From the NCBI RefSeq assembly GCF_000359605.1, contig NZ_APML01000019.1, positions 1 to 64,000 of the forward strand: a stretch of DNA of 64,000 bases, read 5' to 3'. Origin of the DNA: Gracilibacillus halophilus YIM-C55.5. Lineage in GTDB: Bacteria > Bacillota > Bacilli > Bacillales > Amphibacillaceae. The notes beneath the pieces were generated by a model, which made no database searches, was not told the origin of the DNA, and was given only the letters and a program-made list of their open reading frames with translations. The translations under genes were made by a program, and so were the position numbers. Shown piece after piece: positions 1 through 7,560 of this stretch; positions within the stretch are counted from its first letter, which is position 1; each line of letters opens with the position of its first letter.

Positions 1-31
1 ACCTTTTAGAAAACAGCGATAAGTAAAAAAC

Positions 32-63
32 AAAACAGGGATGGTGAAACCTATCCCTGTTTT
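32..63 (-). terminator. Intrinsic terminator downstream of the GPY-rich gene
   Basis: An 11-bp inverted repeat (AAAACAGGGAT paired with ATCCCTGTTTT) around a short loop is followed on the minus strand by a T-rich run. It lies just beyond the stop of the minus-strand gene at 112-369. The stem is flanked by A and T runs on both sides, so it may also work on the plus strand. Confidence 0.75.
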
Positions 64-111
64 AGCATGTATCTTTTAGAAACCAGCGTTTAGGAAATAC
101 AAATGTTGACT

Positions 112-369
112 TTAAAACGGTCCTGGGCCGTAATAAGGTCCGTAAGGAGGTCCTTGAGGTCCATACGGGCCCGGTCCGTATCCATATGGAGAGTAAGGTC
201 CAGGACCATAGGGACCATATGGACCGGGGCCATCAATTAATTCTCCTCCGAGAAATCCTAGGCCAAACCCTAATAAACCAGCACCTAAAGGTCCTATGGG
301 TCCAAAAAATCGCTGATCGTGCTCCTCAGTATAAGGTTGGAATTGACGCTGAACGGGTGGATGCATCAT
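112..369 (-). CDS. Small Gly/Pro/Tyr-rich protein, possible spore-surface protein
   Basis: The product is 85 aa. Residues 1-20 are polar, residues 22-45 form a glycine-rich hydrophobic stretch, and residues 46-85 are degenerate GPY/GPGPY repeats ending in GPGPF. The start is an ATG preceded by AAAGGAG at good spacing. No enzyme motif is visible. Low-complexity Gly/Pro/Tyr proteins of this type are common among spore coat or exosporium proteins of Bacillaceae, but assignment to the spore is inference. A CATAnnnTA sequence on the minus strand at 416-424 resembles a sigma-K -10 element, without a clear -35. It is monocistronic with its own terminator. The alternative is a general cell-surface protein. 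Confidence 0.7.
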   Translation of the reverse strand: MMHPPVQRQFQPYTEEHDQRFFGPIGPLGAGLLGFGLGFLGGELIDGPGPYGPYGPGPYSPYGYGPGPYGPQGPPYGPYYGPGPF

Positions 370-500
370 AATTGTGCTCCTTTCAAATCTGAGTTAAAGA
401 TAACTATCTCAATAGTAGCCTATGCATGAATGACAAATTAGCTAGGGTATGTGCCCATTTTTTGTTATAATAATAGAAAAAGAGAGAGGATGGTTTATGG

Positions 501-1289
501 GTGAAGGTCTTAACGCAAGAAGAATGTAATCAAGAGGACGTGGATGTAAATGAAGCATGCCCAAGTATGACAACCTATTTGCTTAGTGACGCACCGAACG
601 CGCCGATGATTATTGTAATTCCTGGTGGTGCGTACCATCATCGAGCCTATCATGAAGGTGAACCTGTGGCAAAATGGCTCAACCAGGCTGGTTATCATGC
701 TTGCGTACTCCGCTACCACGTCGCCCCTTTTCATTATCCAATCCAATTACAGGACGGACAATATGCCATTCGCTATGTTCGGTACCATTTGCCAAACTGG
801 GGAATTTCTTCTCAAAGCAAAGTAGGCGTTTTAGGTTTTTCTGCAGGTGGACATCTAGCAGCAATGCTCAGTACGATGTTTGATGATGGCATTGAATCGC
901 CGGAAGATCCAATTGAACGTCAATCAAGTCGCCCTGACTTTCAAATTTTGTGTTATCCAGTAATTACAATGGGGGAGTACACACATGAAGGGAGCAAGCA
1001 AAATTTGCTAGGTGAAACACAAGATGCGTCAATCATCAAGCAATTATCTTGTGAGAACCTCGTTAGCGATCATACACCACCTGCTTTTATTTGGTCGACA
1101 GCTGAAGACCAAGCTGTTTCTTCGATGAATAGCTTGCTTTATGTGCAAGCGTTACAAAAACGTAGCATTCCTTATGATTTACATATTTACCAAGAAGGAA
1201 GACATGGGCTTGGCTTAGCTAATGATCAACATCATACGCGTACATGGAAGGATGCATGTTTGGATTGGATGGAACATTATATCAAGTAA
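501..1289 (+). CDS. Alpha/beta hydrolase, esterase-like
   Basis: The 262-aa cytoplasmic protein has the layout of the BD-FAE/acetylxylan-esterase-like alpha/beta hydrolases. The oxyanion-hole region is PGGAYHHR (residues 41-48). The nucleophile elbow is GFSAGG with Ser114. The probable acid is Asp203 and the catalytic His is His235 in GRHGLG. There is no signal peptide, so a small intracellular ester (for example a deacetylated sugar) is a likelier substrate than polymer; this is inference. The start is GTG, with a purine-rich AGAGAGAGG upstream; an ATG four bases earlier is out of frame and soon stops. The small gene at 1309 follows within 20 bp and is probably co-transcribed. Confidence 0.85.
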   Translation: MKVLTQEECNQEDVDVNEACPSMTTYLLSDAPNAPMIIVIPGGAYHHRAYHEGEPVAKWLNQAGYHACVLRYHVAPFHYPIQLQDGQYAIRYVRYHLPNWGISSQSKVGVLGFSAGGHLAAMLSTMFDDGIESPEDPIERQSSRPDFQILCYPVITMGEYTHEGSKQNLLGETQDASIIKQLSCENLVSDHTPPAFIWSTAEDQAVSSMNSLLYVQALQKRSIPYDLHIYQEGRHGLGLANDQHHTRTWKDACLDWMEHYIK

Positions 1290-1308
1290 TTGTTGGAGGT
1301 AAAAAATC

Positions 1309-1467
1309 ATGAAAATAAAAATGCTCGTACAGTCTACGTATCAGGACCAGCTACTTCGTGCAGGTAAAATCTATGAAATAAATGATGAGACTGCTAATCG
1401 ATGGGTTGTAAGTGGCATCGCTGAAAGGGTAGATGACACAACACAAAAACACGAAACGACAAACTAA
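1309..1467 (+). CDS. Small uncharacterised protein (52 aa)
   Basis: The start is an ATG with a strong TTGGAGGT site 8 bp upstream, 20 bp after the hydrolase stop. The protein begins MKIKMLVQSTYQDQ and has an LLRAGKIYEIND segment followed by NRWVVSGIAE, then a polar tail rich in Thr and Lys. The pattern (a short beta-rich protein with a 'G..Y.I....A..WV..G.AE' core) is like small phage-derived accessory proteins seen in Firmicutes, but I do not recognise a named family. Its last four bases overlap the convergent yqxD gene. Confidence 0.65.
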   Translation: MKIKMLVQSTYQDQLLRAGKIYEINDETANRWVVSGIAERVDDTTQKHETTN

Positions 1468-1913
1468 TATGTATAATCTTGTAATAGCTTTCGTAATGTC
1501 TTGCGAAAGCTCATTTTTTGTTCTGCCGTTAATTTTTTCGGTCCTTTTGTTCGATGACCAGCTTTTCTTGCTTTCGCATTGATGTGTCTTTCTTGTAGCA
1601 TCTGGTCAATGCGTTCGGATTTATAAATAAAACCCGAGTGATGGATGACTGTACAACCTTGTTCCAACCCTAATGCAGCTAACCCATAATCTTGCGTGAC
1701 AATGATATCTCCAGGAGTAGACAATTGTACGATTTTATAATCGGCAGCATCTGCACCACTATCGACATAGGATACAGTTACAAATGACGGGTACATTTGC
1801 ATAGAAAAATGATTGTAACTGCGCACTAATGTAACGGGTAGCTGGTATGGTTCTACTTCTTCAATGATCGTATCTACGACTGGGCACGCATCAGCGTCGA
1901 CTAAAATTTTCAT
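1464..1913 (-). CDS. yqxD: YaiI/YqxD family protein (UPF0178)
   Basis: The 149-aa protein begins MKILVDADACPVVD, the acidic NYN/PIN-like signature of the UPF0178 (DUF188) family. A second conserved segment, IIVTQDYGLAA, is near residue 75, and a basic GHRTKGPK stretch near residue 120. Members have a PIN-like nuclease fold with clustered aspartates, but the biochemical role is not established. Its length is typical of the family. In B. subtilis the homologue lies near the dnaG-sigA region, so this location is different. The 3' end overlaps the convergent small gene by 4 bp. Confidence 0.9.
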   Translation of the reverse strand: MKILVDADACPVVDTIIEEVEPYQLPVTLVRSYNHFSMQMYPSFVTVSYVDSGADAADYKIVQLSTPGDIIVTQDYGLAALGLEQGCTVIHHSGFIYKSERIDQMLQERHINAKARKAGHRTKGPKKLTAEQKMSFRKTLRKLLQDYTY

Positions 1914-1957
1914 AAAATGAACACTTCCTTCGATTCATTTATACATGCTATGTAAAC

Positions 1958-2003
1958 AGAAAAACTCACTAGACGAAAAGTAGAAGAGTGGAGGTCTAGT
2001 GAG
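1958..2003 (-). terminator. Terminator of dapA
   Basis: On the minus strand, 12 bp past the dapA stop, CTCACTAGAC pairs with GTCTAGTGAG around a 19-base loop. A TTTTTC run follows. Confidence 0.8.
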
Positions 2004-2014
2004 CGTTTATTGAT

Positions 2015-2905
2015 TTATCCCGCATCATAGTTTTGATGGACGAAGTAAAGTTCGTCTTTTAAGCGTTCAGTTTCCTCTTGATTTAATGGAATCATTGGTA
2101 ACCGAACAGAACCAACATCCATTCCTGAAAAAGCTAATGCAGCTTTCACCGGTGTTGGACTTGGTGCCATAAACAAGGCTTTCATGATCGGATGAATCTG
2201 CTGGTGAAGCGATGCCACTTGTTGATTTTCTCCATCTACATACGCCTGTACCATTTGTTTCATTTCATTACCAATGATATGAGAAGAAACCGAAATCACG
2301 CCGTAACCACCAACGGAAAGAATCGGTAATGTCATATTATCATCACCGCTGTAGAGAAGAAAATCATCACTTGTTTCACGACAAATTTTTGTGATGTTAT
2401 CAAGATCACTACTTGCTTCTTTTACCGCGACAATATTATCGATTTGTGATAAGCGAATAATAGTTTCTGGTTGAACGTTGACGCCCGTTCGTCCTGGGAT
2501 ATTATAAAGAATAACAGGTAACGTCGTTTCGTTCGCGATCGTTGCAAAATGTTGATAAATTCCTTCCTGAGAAGGTTTGTTATAATAAGGTGTGACTAAC
2601 ATAACCCCGTCCACACCGATTGTTTCGGCTTGACGCGTTAATTCAATCGATGCTTGTGTGTTATTTGACCCTGTACCTGCGATCACAGGTACACGACCGT
2701 TAACGGTTTTGACAACAAACTGAAGTAGTGACAATTTCTCTTCTTTTGTTAATGTCGGTGATTCACCGGTTGTTCCTGCAACAACTAATCCATCGGTTCC
2801 ATTAGCTAACAAATGATGAATTAATCGTTCTGTTTTATGAAAATCAATTTGTCCTTGTTGATCGAATGGTGTGACCATTGCTGTTAAAATACGTCCAAAA
2901 TCCAT
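2015..2905 (-). CDS. dapA: 4-hydroxy-tetrahydrodipicolinate synthase
   Basis: DapA condenses pyruvate with aspartate semialdehyde, the first committed step to diaminopimelate, lysine and dipicolinate. It is a cytoplasmic TIM barrel. Numbered from the chosen start, GTTGES (44-49), Tyr134 in YNIPGRTG and the Schiff-base Lys162 in VAVKEAS are all present. The length of 296 aa is normal. The ATG at 2905 is preceded by GAGGTGGAG; a start seven codons upstream is possible but lacks a site. The gene stands alone with its own promoter, lysine riboswitch and terminator, so expression should fall when lysine is plentiful. dapB lies far away at 47.9 kb. Confidence 0.97.
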   Translation of the reverse strand: MDFGRILTAMVTPFDQQGQIDFHKTERLIHHLLANGTDGLVVAGTTGESPTLTKEEKLSLLQFVVKTVNGRVPVIAGTGSNNTQASIELTRQAETIGVDGVMLVTPYYNKPSQEGIYQHFATIANETTLPVILYNIPGRTGVNVQPETIIRLSQIDNIVAVKEASSDLDNITKICRETSDDFLLYSGDDNMTLPILSVGGYGVISVSSHIIGNEMKQMVQAYVDGENQQVASLHQQIHPIMKALFMAPSPTPVKAALAFSGMDVGSVRLPMIPLNQEETERLKDELYFVHQNYDAG

Positions 2906-2988
2906 GATTTCTCCACCTCTATTCATCGTTTTTGTTAAAGATTACGAATATGAATAGAGGGTATCTCATCACCATTGATGCCTTTACG

Positions 2989-3025
2989 AAAAAAGATGCA
3001 ACAATGAGGGTATCATTGTTGCATC
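2989..3025 (-). terminator. Regulatory terminator in the dapA leader
   Basis: On the minus strand a 13-bp stem (GATGCAACAATGA paired with TCATTGTTGCATC) is followed by TTTTTT. It lies between the lysine aptamer and dapA. This is the expected expression platform: ligand binding would favour this hairpin. Confidence 0.85.
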
Positions 3026-3047
3026 ATCTTGTTATGGTATATGATGC

Positions 3048-3228
3048 GTGAGATAGCCCTCCATATAGTATTCCACTATATGACAGCCCAGCATTTCTTC
3101 AATGGTGGACCAGTGAAATAAAATGATGTTATTTCTATTTCACTTCGGCAAATTCCCCTTTCAATACCTATCTACAGGAACATCACCTTCAAGATATTTA
3201 CTCATGGTCATCGCGCCTCTACTCTCAC
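3048..3228 (-). promoter_or_regulatory. Lysine riboswitch (L-box) upstream of dapA
   Basis: On the minus strand the leader holds the conserved L-box blocks in order: AGAGGCGCGAT, AAGGTGATGTTCCTGTAG, AAGGGGAATTTGCCGAAG, CTGGTCC and GCTGGGCTGTC. The ends pair as P1 (GTGAGAGTAG with CTATCTCAC). The length of about 181 nt matches the class. Lysine binding should stabilise P1 and allow the terminator at 2989-3025 to form, turning dapA off. Confidence 0.93.
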
Positions 3229-3267
3229 TTCAATTAAATTGAAGTAATACTATGGAATTGTATATAT

Positions 3268-3296
3268 ACCATAACAGAGATATGAATAGATTGCAA
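3268..3296 (-). promoter_or_regulatory. Probable sigma-A promoter of the dapA leader
   Basis: Minus strand TTGCAA, 17-bp spacer, TATGGT. It lies about 40 bp upstream of the lysine aptamer, so the transcript would include the whole riboswitch. Confidence 0.6.
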
Positions 3297-3331
3297 GTGA
3301 AAATCATTTTGAAATAAATCTTAAAAGTGAA

Positions 3332-3359
3332 TTGACAAATTGGAAGTATTTGATAAAAT
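3332..3359 (+). promoter_or_regulatory. Probable sigma-A promoter of the thiamin operon
   Basis: TTGACA (3332-3337), 16-bp spacer, TAAAAT (3354-3359). It lies 30 bp upstream of the TPP aptamer. Confidence 0.7.
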
Positions 3360-3388
3360 ATACATGAATAAAAAAATATTGCGCATCA

Positions 3389-3480
3389 ACCACTAGGGGT
3401 GTCTTGTGAAGACTGAGATTAAAGTGACACTTTAAGACCCTTGGAACCTGATCTGGTTCATACCAGCGTAGGGAAGTGGT
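3389..3480 (+). promoter_or_regulatory. TPP riboswitch (THI element)
   Basis: The conserved THI blocks are present: ACTAGGGGTG, CTGAGA, ACCCTTGGAACCTGATC and TGGTTCATACCAGCGTAGGGAA. P1 is closed by ACCACT at 3389 and AGTGGT at 3475-3480. That same 3' strand can pair instead with ACCACT at 3513, the 5' arm of the terminator, giving a clear mutually exclusive switch: bound TPP keeps P1 and lets the terminator form. Confidence 0.96.
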
Positions 3481-3512
3481 GGTCATACTTATATATTATT
3501 CTGTAAGTGTAT

Positions 3513-3551
3513 ACCACTATCCCTATGTCGACGTATGGATAGTGGTTTTTT
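3513..3551 (+). terminator. TPP-controlled terminator before tenA
   Basis: A 10-bp stem, ACCACTATCC with GGATAGTGGT, is followed by TTTTTT. It lies between the TPP aptamer and the tenA ribosome binding site. Confidence 0.9.
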
Positions 3552-3573
3552 GCGTATAAGGGAGGAAATAGTT

Positions 3574-4269
3574 ATGAAATTTTCAGAGCAATTACGAAAA
3601 GAAGTCGATGCAGTATGGCAGGCGAGTTTTCAACATCCATTTGTGCAAGGAATCGGGAATGGGACCTTACCAGTGGAGAAATTTAAGTATTATGTATTAC
3701 AAGATGCTTATTATTTATCCCACTTTGCTCGTGTACAATCACTCGGTGCAGCTAAAGCTGATTCATTTGAACGAACGAACCGAATGGCTGCTCATGCACA
3801 AGGTACGTATGAAGCAGAGCTTGAGTTACACAGAACATTTACAGAAATGTTAAATATAACAGAAGAAGAGAAGAGCGACTTCCAACCATCTCCAACAGCT
3901 TATGCCTATACTTCACACCTCTATCGTGCGGCTTATCATGGACATTTAGGTGATGTAATTGCTGTCATTTTACCATGTTATTGGCTCTATTATGAGGTGG
4001 GAGAAGAACTTAAAGATAAACAACCTGAACATCCAGTCTATCAAAAGTGGATAGAGGCTTACGGTGGTGACTGGTTCAAACAATTAGTTAAGGAACAAAT
4101 TGATCGCTTAGATGAGATAGCAACGCAAGTAACTTCAAATGACTTGGAACGAATGAAAGAGCATTTTGTGATCAGCAGTAATTATGAATACATGTTTTGG
4201 GACATGGCTTATCATTTGGAATCATGGGATCAATTATTAAATACGAAAGTTGGTGGGACGAATGAGTAA
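3574..4269 (+). CDS. tenA: Aminopyrimidine aminohydrolase (thiaminase II)
   Basis: TenA hydrolyses aminopyrimidine breakdown products of thiamin to hydroxymethylpyrimidine for reuse. Numbered from the chosen ATG, Asp44, Cys135 (in ILPCYW) and Glu205 (in SNYEYMFW) fall at the positions of the active-site residues of B. subtilis TenA. The length of 231 aa is typical. The start is the ATG at 3574 with AAGGGAGG upstream; an in-frame start 13 codons earlier would lie inside the terminator hairpin. It is the first gene of the TPP-riboswitch operon and overlaps ykoE by 8 bp (ATGAGTAA), implying translational coupling. Confidence 0.95.
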   Translation: MKFSEQLRKEVDAVWQASFQHPFVQGIGNGTLPVEKFKYYVLQDAYYLSHFARVQSLGAAKADSFERTNRMAAHAQGTYEAELELHRTFTEMLNITEEEKSDFQPSPTAYAYTSHLYRAAYHGHLGDVIAVILPCYWLYYEVGEELKDKQPEHPVYQKWIEAYGGDWFKQLVKEQIDRLDEIATQVTSNDLERMKEHFVISSNYEYMFWDMAYHLESWDQLLNTKVGGTNE

Positions 4270-4849
4270 AAAGTTAACCCTTACGGATGTACTTGTCACA
4301 GTTGTTATCGCTCTTGTTTTCAGTCTGATTTATAAAATTTGGGGTCCGCTTTATAGTTTTCTGTCCGTATTCGGCTTACACATTGACCAACTGATATACG
4401 GGATGTGGTTTATGGCGGCAACCGTTGCTTTTCTCATTATTCAGAAGCCAGGTGTGGGTCTGCTTGCAGAAATTGCAGCTGCCCAAGGTGAGTTTATGTT
4501 TGGTGGCCAATGGGGGATCTCTCTTTTACTCTATGGTTTCATCCAAGGGCTAGGCTGCGAAGTGATTTTCGCACTATTTCGCTACAAGAGTTATCGACTC
4601 GTTGTTATGTGCTTGGCTGGTATTCTAGCTGGTATTGGATCTTTATGGCTCGATACGTATTACGGATATATCGGAGATTTAGCGCTATGGAATTTACTTT
4701 TATATATTGGCGCTCGCCTTATTGGATCGATCGTCATTACGGGTGTGTTTGCTTATTATCTTGTCCAAGCATTAGAAAAAACGGGTGTAACCAATCTTGT
4801 CAGACCCGTATCCCGTGATGATTATCGTGCATTAGAGGATGGAAGGTGA
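4262..4849 (+). CDS. ykoE: Thiamin-precursor ECF transporter, substrate-specific (S) component YkoE
   Basis: The 195-aa integral membrane protein has five or six hydrophobic segments (about residues 13-32, 42-62, 70-100, 112-135, 143-170). It fits the YkoE family, the substrate-binding part of an energy-coupling-factor transporter for hydroxymethylpyrimidine or thiamin. The first ATG of the longer frame lies inside tenA; the ATG at 4262 gives the family N-terminus MSKKLTLTDV and overlaps the tenA stop. Gene order (TPP riboswitch, tenA, ykoE, ykoD, ykoC) supports the substrate. The B. subtilis companion ykoF, a thiamin-binding protein, is not present here. Confidence 0.9.
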   Translation: MSKKLTLTDVLVTVVIALVFSLIYKIWGPLYSFLSVFGLHIDQLIYGMWFMAATVAFLIIQKPGVGLLAEIAAAQGEFMFGGQWGISLLLYGFIQGLGCEVIFALFRYKSYRLVVMCLAGILAGIGSLWLDTYYGYIGDLALWNLLLYIGARLIGSIVITGVFAYYLVQALEKTGVTNLVRPVSRDDYRALEDGR

Positions 4850-4853
4850 TTTC

Positions 4854-6314
4854 GTGACGTGTGAAAACGCAATTTCTGTAGATCATCTCCGTTTAAAATT
4901 TAGTGGGGAAAAATCCTTTTTAATGAAGGATTTTTCTCTTTCCATACAAAAGAATGAAAAAGTATTAATTGTAGGGCCATCAGGATCAGGGAAGTCGACA
5001 TTACTGCAAGTGTTATCCGGGTTGATCCCAAATAGTGTAGAAGTTCCTGTCACTTATCAATCGCGTACTTTACCTAATGCATATGGGTATGTATTTCAAG
5101 ATCCGGACGCTCAATTTTGTATGCCTTACGTAGATGAAGAATTAGCCTTTGTTCTTGAAAACATGCAAGTTCCACACATTGAAATGGAGGACTATATTCA
5201 GTATTATCTGCATCTTGTCGGCTTGAAATTGACGAATGCTCATACGAAAATCTCGGAACTCTCAGGTGGCATGAAGCAACGACTAGCGATTGCCTCAGCA
5301 ATGGCGTTACAGCCTGATATATTGTTTCTGGATGAACCAACTGCGATGCTTGATCCAGAGGGGACTCAACGGGTATGGGACACCATAAAGCAAGTAAGTA
5401 AAGAACAAACAGTTGTAATCGTTGAACATAAGATCGAAAAAGTTCTTGATTATGTAGATCGAGTAGTCTTTATCAACCAAAAAGGACAAATCGTTGCAGA
5501 TGACAATCCGCAAACAGTATGGCAACAACATCGAAGTCAATGGAAAGAACATGGTATTTGGTATCCAGGCGTATGGAATGATTATATCCGCTCTCATTCA
5601 TTTCATCAGTTTGCTGACATAGACCATAAAGACGCAGATGTTCTTGTTCAATTGTCTGACTTCAAAGTTTATCGGAATAAAAAAGAACAGGTTTCGGTTG
5701 ATAATATGACAATTGCGAAAGGTGACTTGATCGCAATTCGCGGGATAAACGGATCAGGAAAAAGTACGTTCTTATTAGGATTAATCGAACTGTTGTCGAC
5801 AGCTGGTACTTGTATCTATAATCCTGACTCATTTGTCGATCATCAGCCTATTTATCAGCAAATTGGCTTTGTCTTTCAAAATCCAGAATTACAATTTGTC
5901 ACTGATCAAGTATACAAAGAGCTTGAATTCTCACTAACTAACATCGATCTCACTGATGAAGAAAAGCATGATTGGATTGACGAAATGTTGCAACAAATTC
6001 ATTTAAAACATACCCAAAAGAAGCATCCTTATGAGCTTTCAACAGGGGAAAAGAAAAGGTTAAGTATAGCGACTGCCATCATCAATCGTCCACCGCTTGT
6101 ATTGTTGGATGAACCTACGTTCGGACAAGATGCGCGTAATACGTTTGAAATTATGAACATGATTCAACAATTACAAAAACTAGGAACTGCCATTGTGATG
6201 GTGACACACGATGATGCGATTTCAAACCAGTTTGCCACTCAGAAAGGATACATGCATCAAGGAAACTTGTCGATGCGATCGTTAAAAGAGGTGACATTTA
6301 CCAATGCAACTTAA
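4854..6314 (+). CDS. ykoD: ECF transporter duplicated ATPase YkoD
   Basis: Two ABC ATPase domains lie in one 486-aa chain and power the YkoEDC importer. From the chosen GTG: domain 1 has Walker A GPSGSGKST (41-49), signature LSGGM (136-140) and Walker B ILFLDEP (156-162). Domain 2 has Walker A GINGSGKST (297-305), signature-like LSTGEKKR (395-402) and LVLLDEP. Both switch histidines (VEHK, VTHD) are present. The GTG at 4854 has GGAAGG 7 bp upstream; an ATG at 4839 inside ykoE would add five residues but has a weak site. It overlaps ykoC by 11 bp. Confidence 0.93.
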   Translation: MTCENAISVDHLRLKFSGEKSFLMKDFSLSIQKNEKVLIVGPSGSGKSTLLQVLSGLIPNSVEVPVTYQSRTLPNAYGYVFQDPDAQFCMPYVDEELAFVLENMQVPHIEMEDYIQYYLHLVGLKLTNAHTKISELSGGMKQRLAIASAMALQPDILFLDEPTAMLDPEGTQRVWDTIKQVSKEQTVVIVEHKIEKVLDYVDRVVFINQKGQIVADDNPQTVWQQHRSQWKEHGIWYPGVWNDYIRSHSFHQFADIDHKDADVLVQLSDFKVYRNKKEQVSVDNMTIAKGDLIAIRGINGSGKSTFLLGLIELLSTAGTCIYNPDSFVDHQPIYQQIGFVFQNPELQFVTDQVYKELEFSLTNIDLTDEEKHDWIDEMLQQIHLKHTQKKHPYELSTGEKKRLSIATAIINRPPLVLLDEPTFGQDARNTFEIMNMIQQLQKLGTAIVMVTHDDAISNQFATQKGYMHQGNLSMRSLKEVTFTNAT

Positions 6315-7101
6315 TTTCTCGTATCGAACGACTTGGTTGCATCAAGTCAATCCGAGCGTAAAACTTTCAATACTTATGATCATTTTTATTGGGTTAATTT
6401 TTATTCATAACCCGAATATGATTGTCTATATTGGAATGGGCACCAGTTTGTTGTACGTTTTTTATACAGGGCATCGCTGGGTGACGATTGGCCTTCTTTT
6501 TGCGCCGTTTATCTTGATTTTCGTGACAACTTCTGTGGCAATGGTGTTATTCGGTGATGGTGAGACCACATGGTTTCGTTTCGGGATAATTCATATTACA
6601 GAGGAAAGTTTTTATCGAGGGTTACATTTAGGACTTCGGAGCATTGTTTTTGGCTTATTTGGCTTGATTTTTGCATTAACGACGCGACCTGTTTTACTTT
6701 TTTATTCATTAATGCAGCAATTCAAACTGCATCCAAAGTATGCGTACAGTTTTATGGCAGCTATTCGTATGTTGCCAATTATTGCGGAAGAGTTTCAAGT
6801 TTTAAGGCAGGCTTTGAAAATTCGTGGGATAAATTATGAAAAGGGAATTAAAGGTGTTTATCAACGTATTCGATTGTACGCTATTCCTTTATTAGCACAA
6901 AGTATTCGCCGAGCCCATCGCATTGCTGTAGCGATGGAGGCTAAGCAATTTTCACAATCGGAGCAAGGGAGGACGTATTATTATCCATTAACTTACTCAT
7001 TTTATGACCTGCTCTTTTTCGTTATCGTATCTGGTTTACTCGTTTGTTCTTTATATCTTGCTATTTCATTTCCAATTTTTCCAGTTGTCAATGTACGTTA
7101 A
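6304..7101 (+). CDS. ykoC: ECF transporter transmembrane (T) component YkoC
   Basis: The 265-aa membrane protein has hydrophobic segments near residues 20-38, 40-56, 64-85, 105-125 and 240-260. The cytoplasmic region carries the two short Ala-Arg-Gly-like coupling helices typical of CbiQ/EcfT proteins (SFMAAIRMLPIIAEEF and the MEAKQF region). It couples YkoD ATP hydrolysis to YkoE. The ATG lies inside the end of ykoD, so translation is coupled. It is the last gene of the TPP-regulated operon; I see no strong terminator in the 108 bp that follow. Confidence 0.9.
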   Translation: MQLNFSYRTTWLHQVNPSVKLSILMIIFIGLIFIHNPNMIVYIGMGTSLLYVFYTGHRWVTIGLLFAPFILIFVTTSVAMVLFGDGETTWFRFGIIHITEESFYRGLHLGLRSIVFGLFGLIFALTTRPVLLFYSLMQQFKLHPKYAYSFMAAIRMLPIIAEEFQVLRQALKIRGINYEKGIKGVYQRIRLYAIPLLAQSIRRAHRIAVAMEAKQFSQSEQGRTYYYPLTYSFYDLLFFVIVSGLLVCSLYLAISFPIFPVVNVR

Positions 7102-7209
7102 TGAGAGTGATCCGGAACTAAAAAATTTATATTAATTGTTAAAAGTACGGATATAAAAGAAATTTTTACACATGATATGATTAGCGATAGCTAACGAGGA
7201 GGTATAAAG

Positions 7210-7524
7210 ATGAAGCGTTTTATAATGATGATTGTTATGGTGTTTGGTTTGGTAGGCATTGGTGCTGTTTCAGTAACCGCTGAACAGCATCAAGATGTGG
7301 AATTAACAAACGAACAACAAAATGAGATGGCTAAACTCCAGCAACAAGCACTAGAACAACAGGTGAAAATTGTTGAGAAATACGTTGAATACGGTGTATA
7401 TTCAGAGGAAAAGGGAGGAAAGATTATTTCTCATTTAGAAGAACATTACGAAAAACTGAAAGAAAATGATTTTGTCCCACAATGGGATAGAAAGCATGGT
7501 AAAAAGCCGCACGATAAAAATTAA
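7210..7524 (+). CDS. Secreted DUF2680 (YckD-like) protein
   Basis: The 104-aa protein has a signal peptide (basic MKRF, hydrophobic core to about residue 22, cleavage near VTA-EQ). The mature part is helical and Gln/Glu-rich, with the DUF2680-like segment EKYVEYGVYSEEKGGKIISHLEEHYEKL in the second half. Function is unknown for the family; it is a small exported or wall-associated protein in Bacillaceae. The ATG has a strong GAGGAGGT site. It has its own terminator and lies between convergent neighbours. Confidence 0.8.
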   Translation: MKRFIMMIVMVFGLVGIGAVSVTAEQHQDVELTNEQQNEMAKLQQQALEQQVKIVEKYVEYGVYSEEKGGKIISHLEEHYEKLKENDFVPQWDRKHGKKPHDKN

Positions 7525-7528
7525 TATG

Positions 7529-7560
7529 AAAAAGTCAACACTTCAATGGTGTTGACTTTT
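7529..7560. terminator. Bidirectional terminator
   Basis: AAAAAGTCAACAC pairs with GTGTTGACTTTT. It lies between the convergent DUF2680 gene and the CAP-domain gene, with T runs on both strands. Confidence 0.85.

Noticed and set aside
3304-3486. Minus-strand 60-codon open frame
   Set aside because: It is antisense to the TPP riboswitch and its promoter, with no start site.
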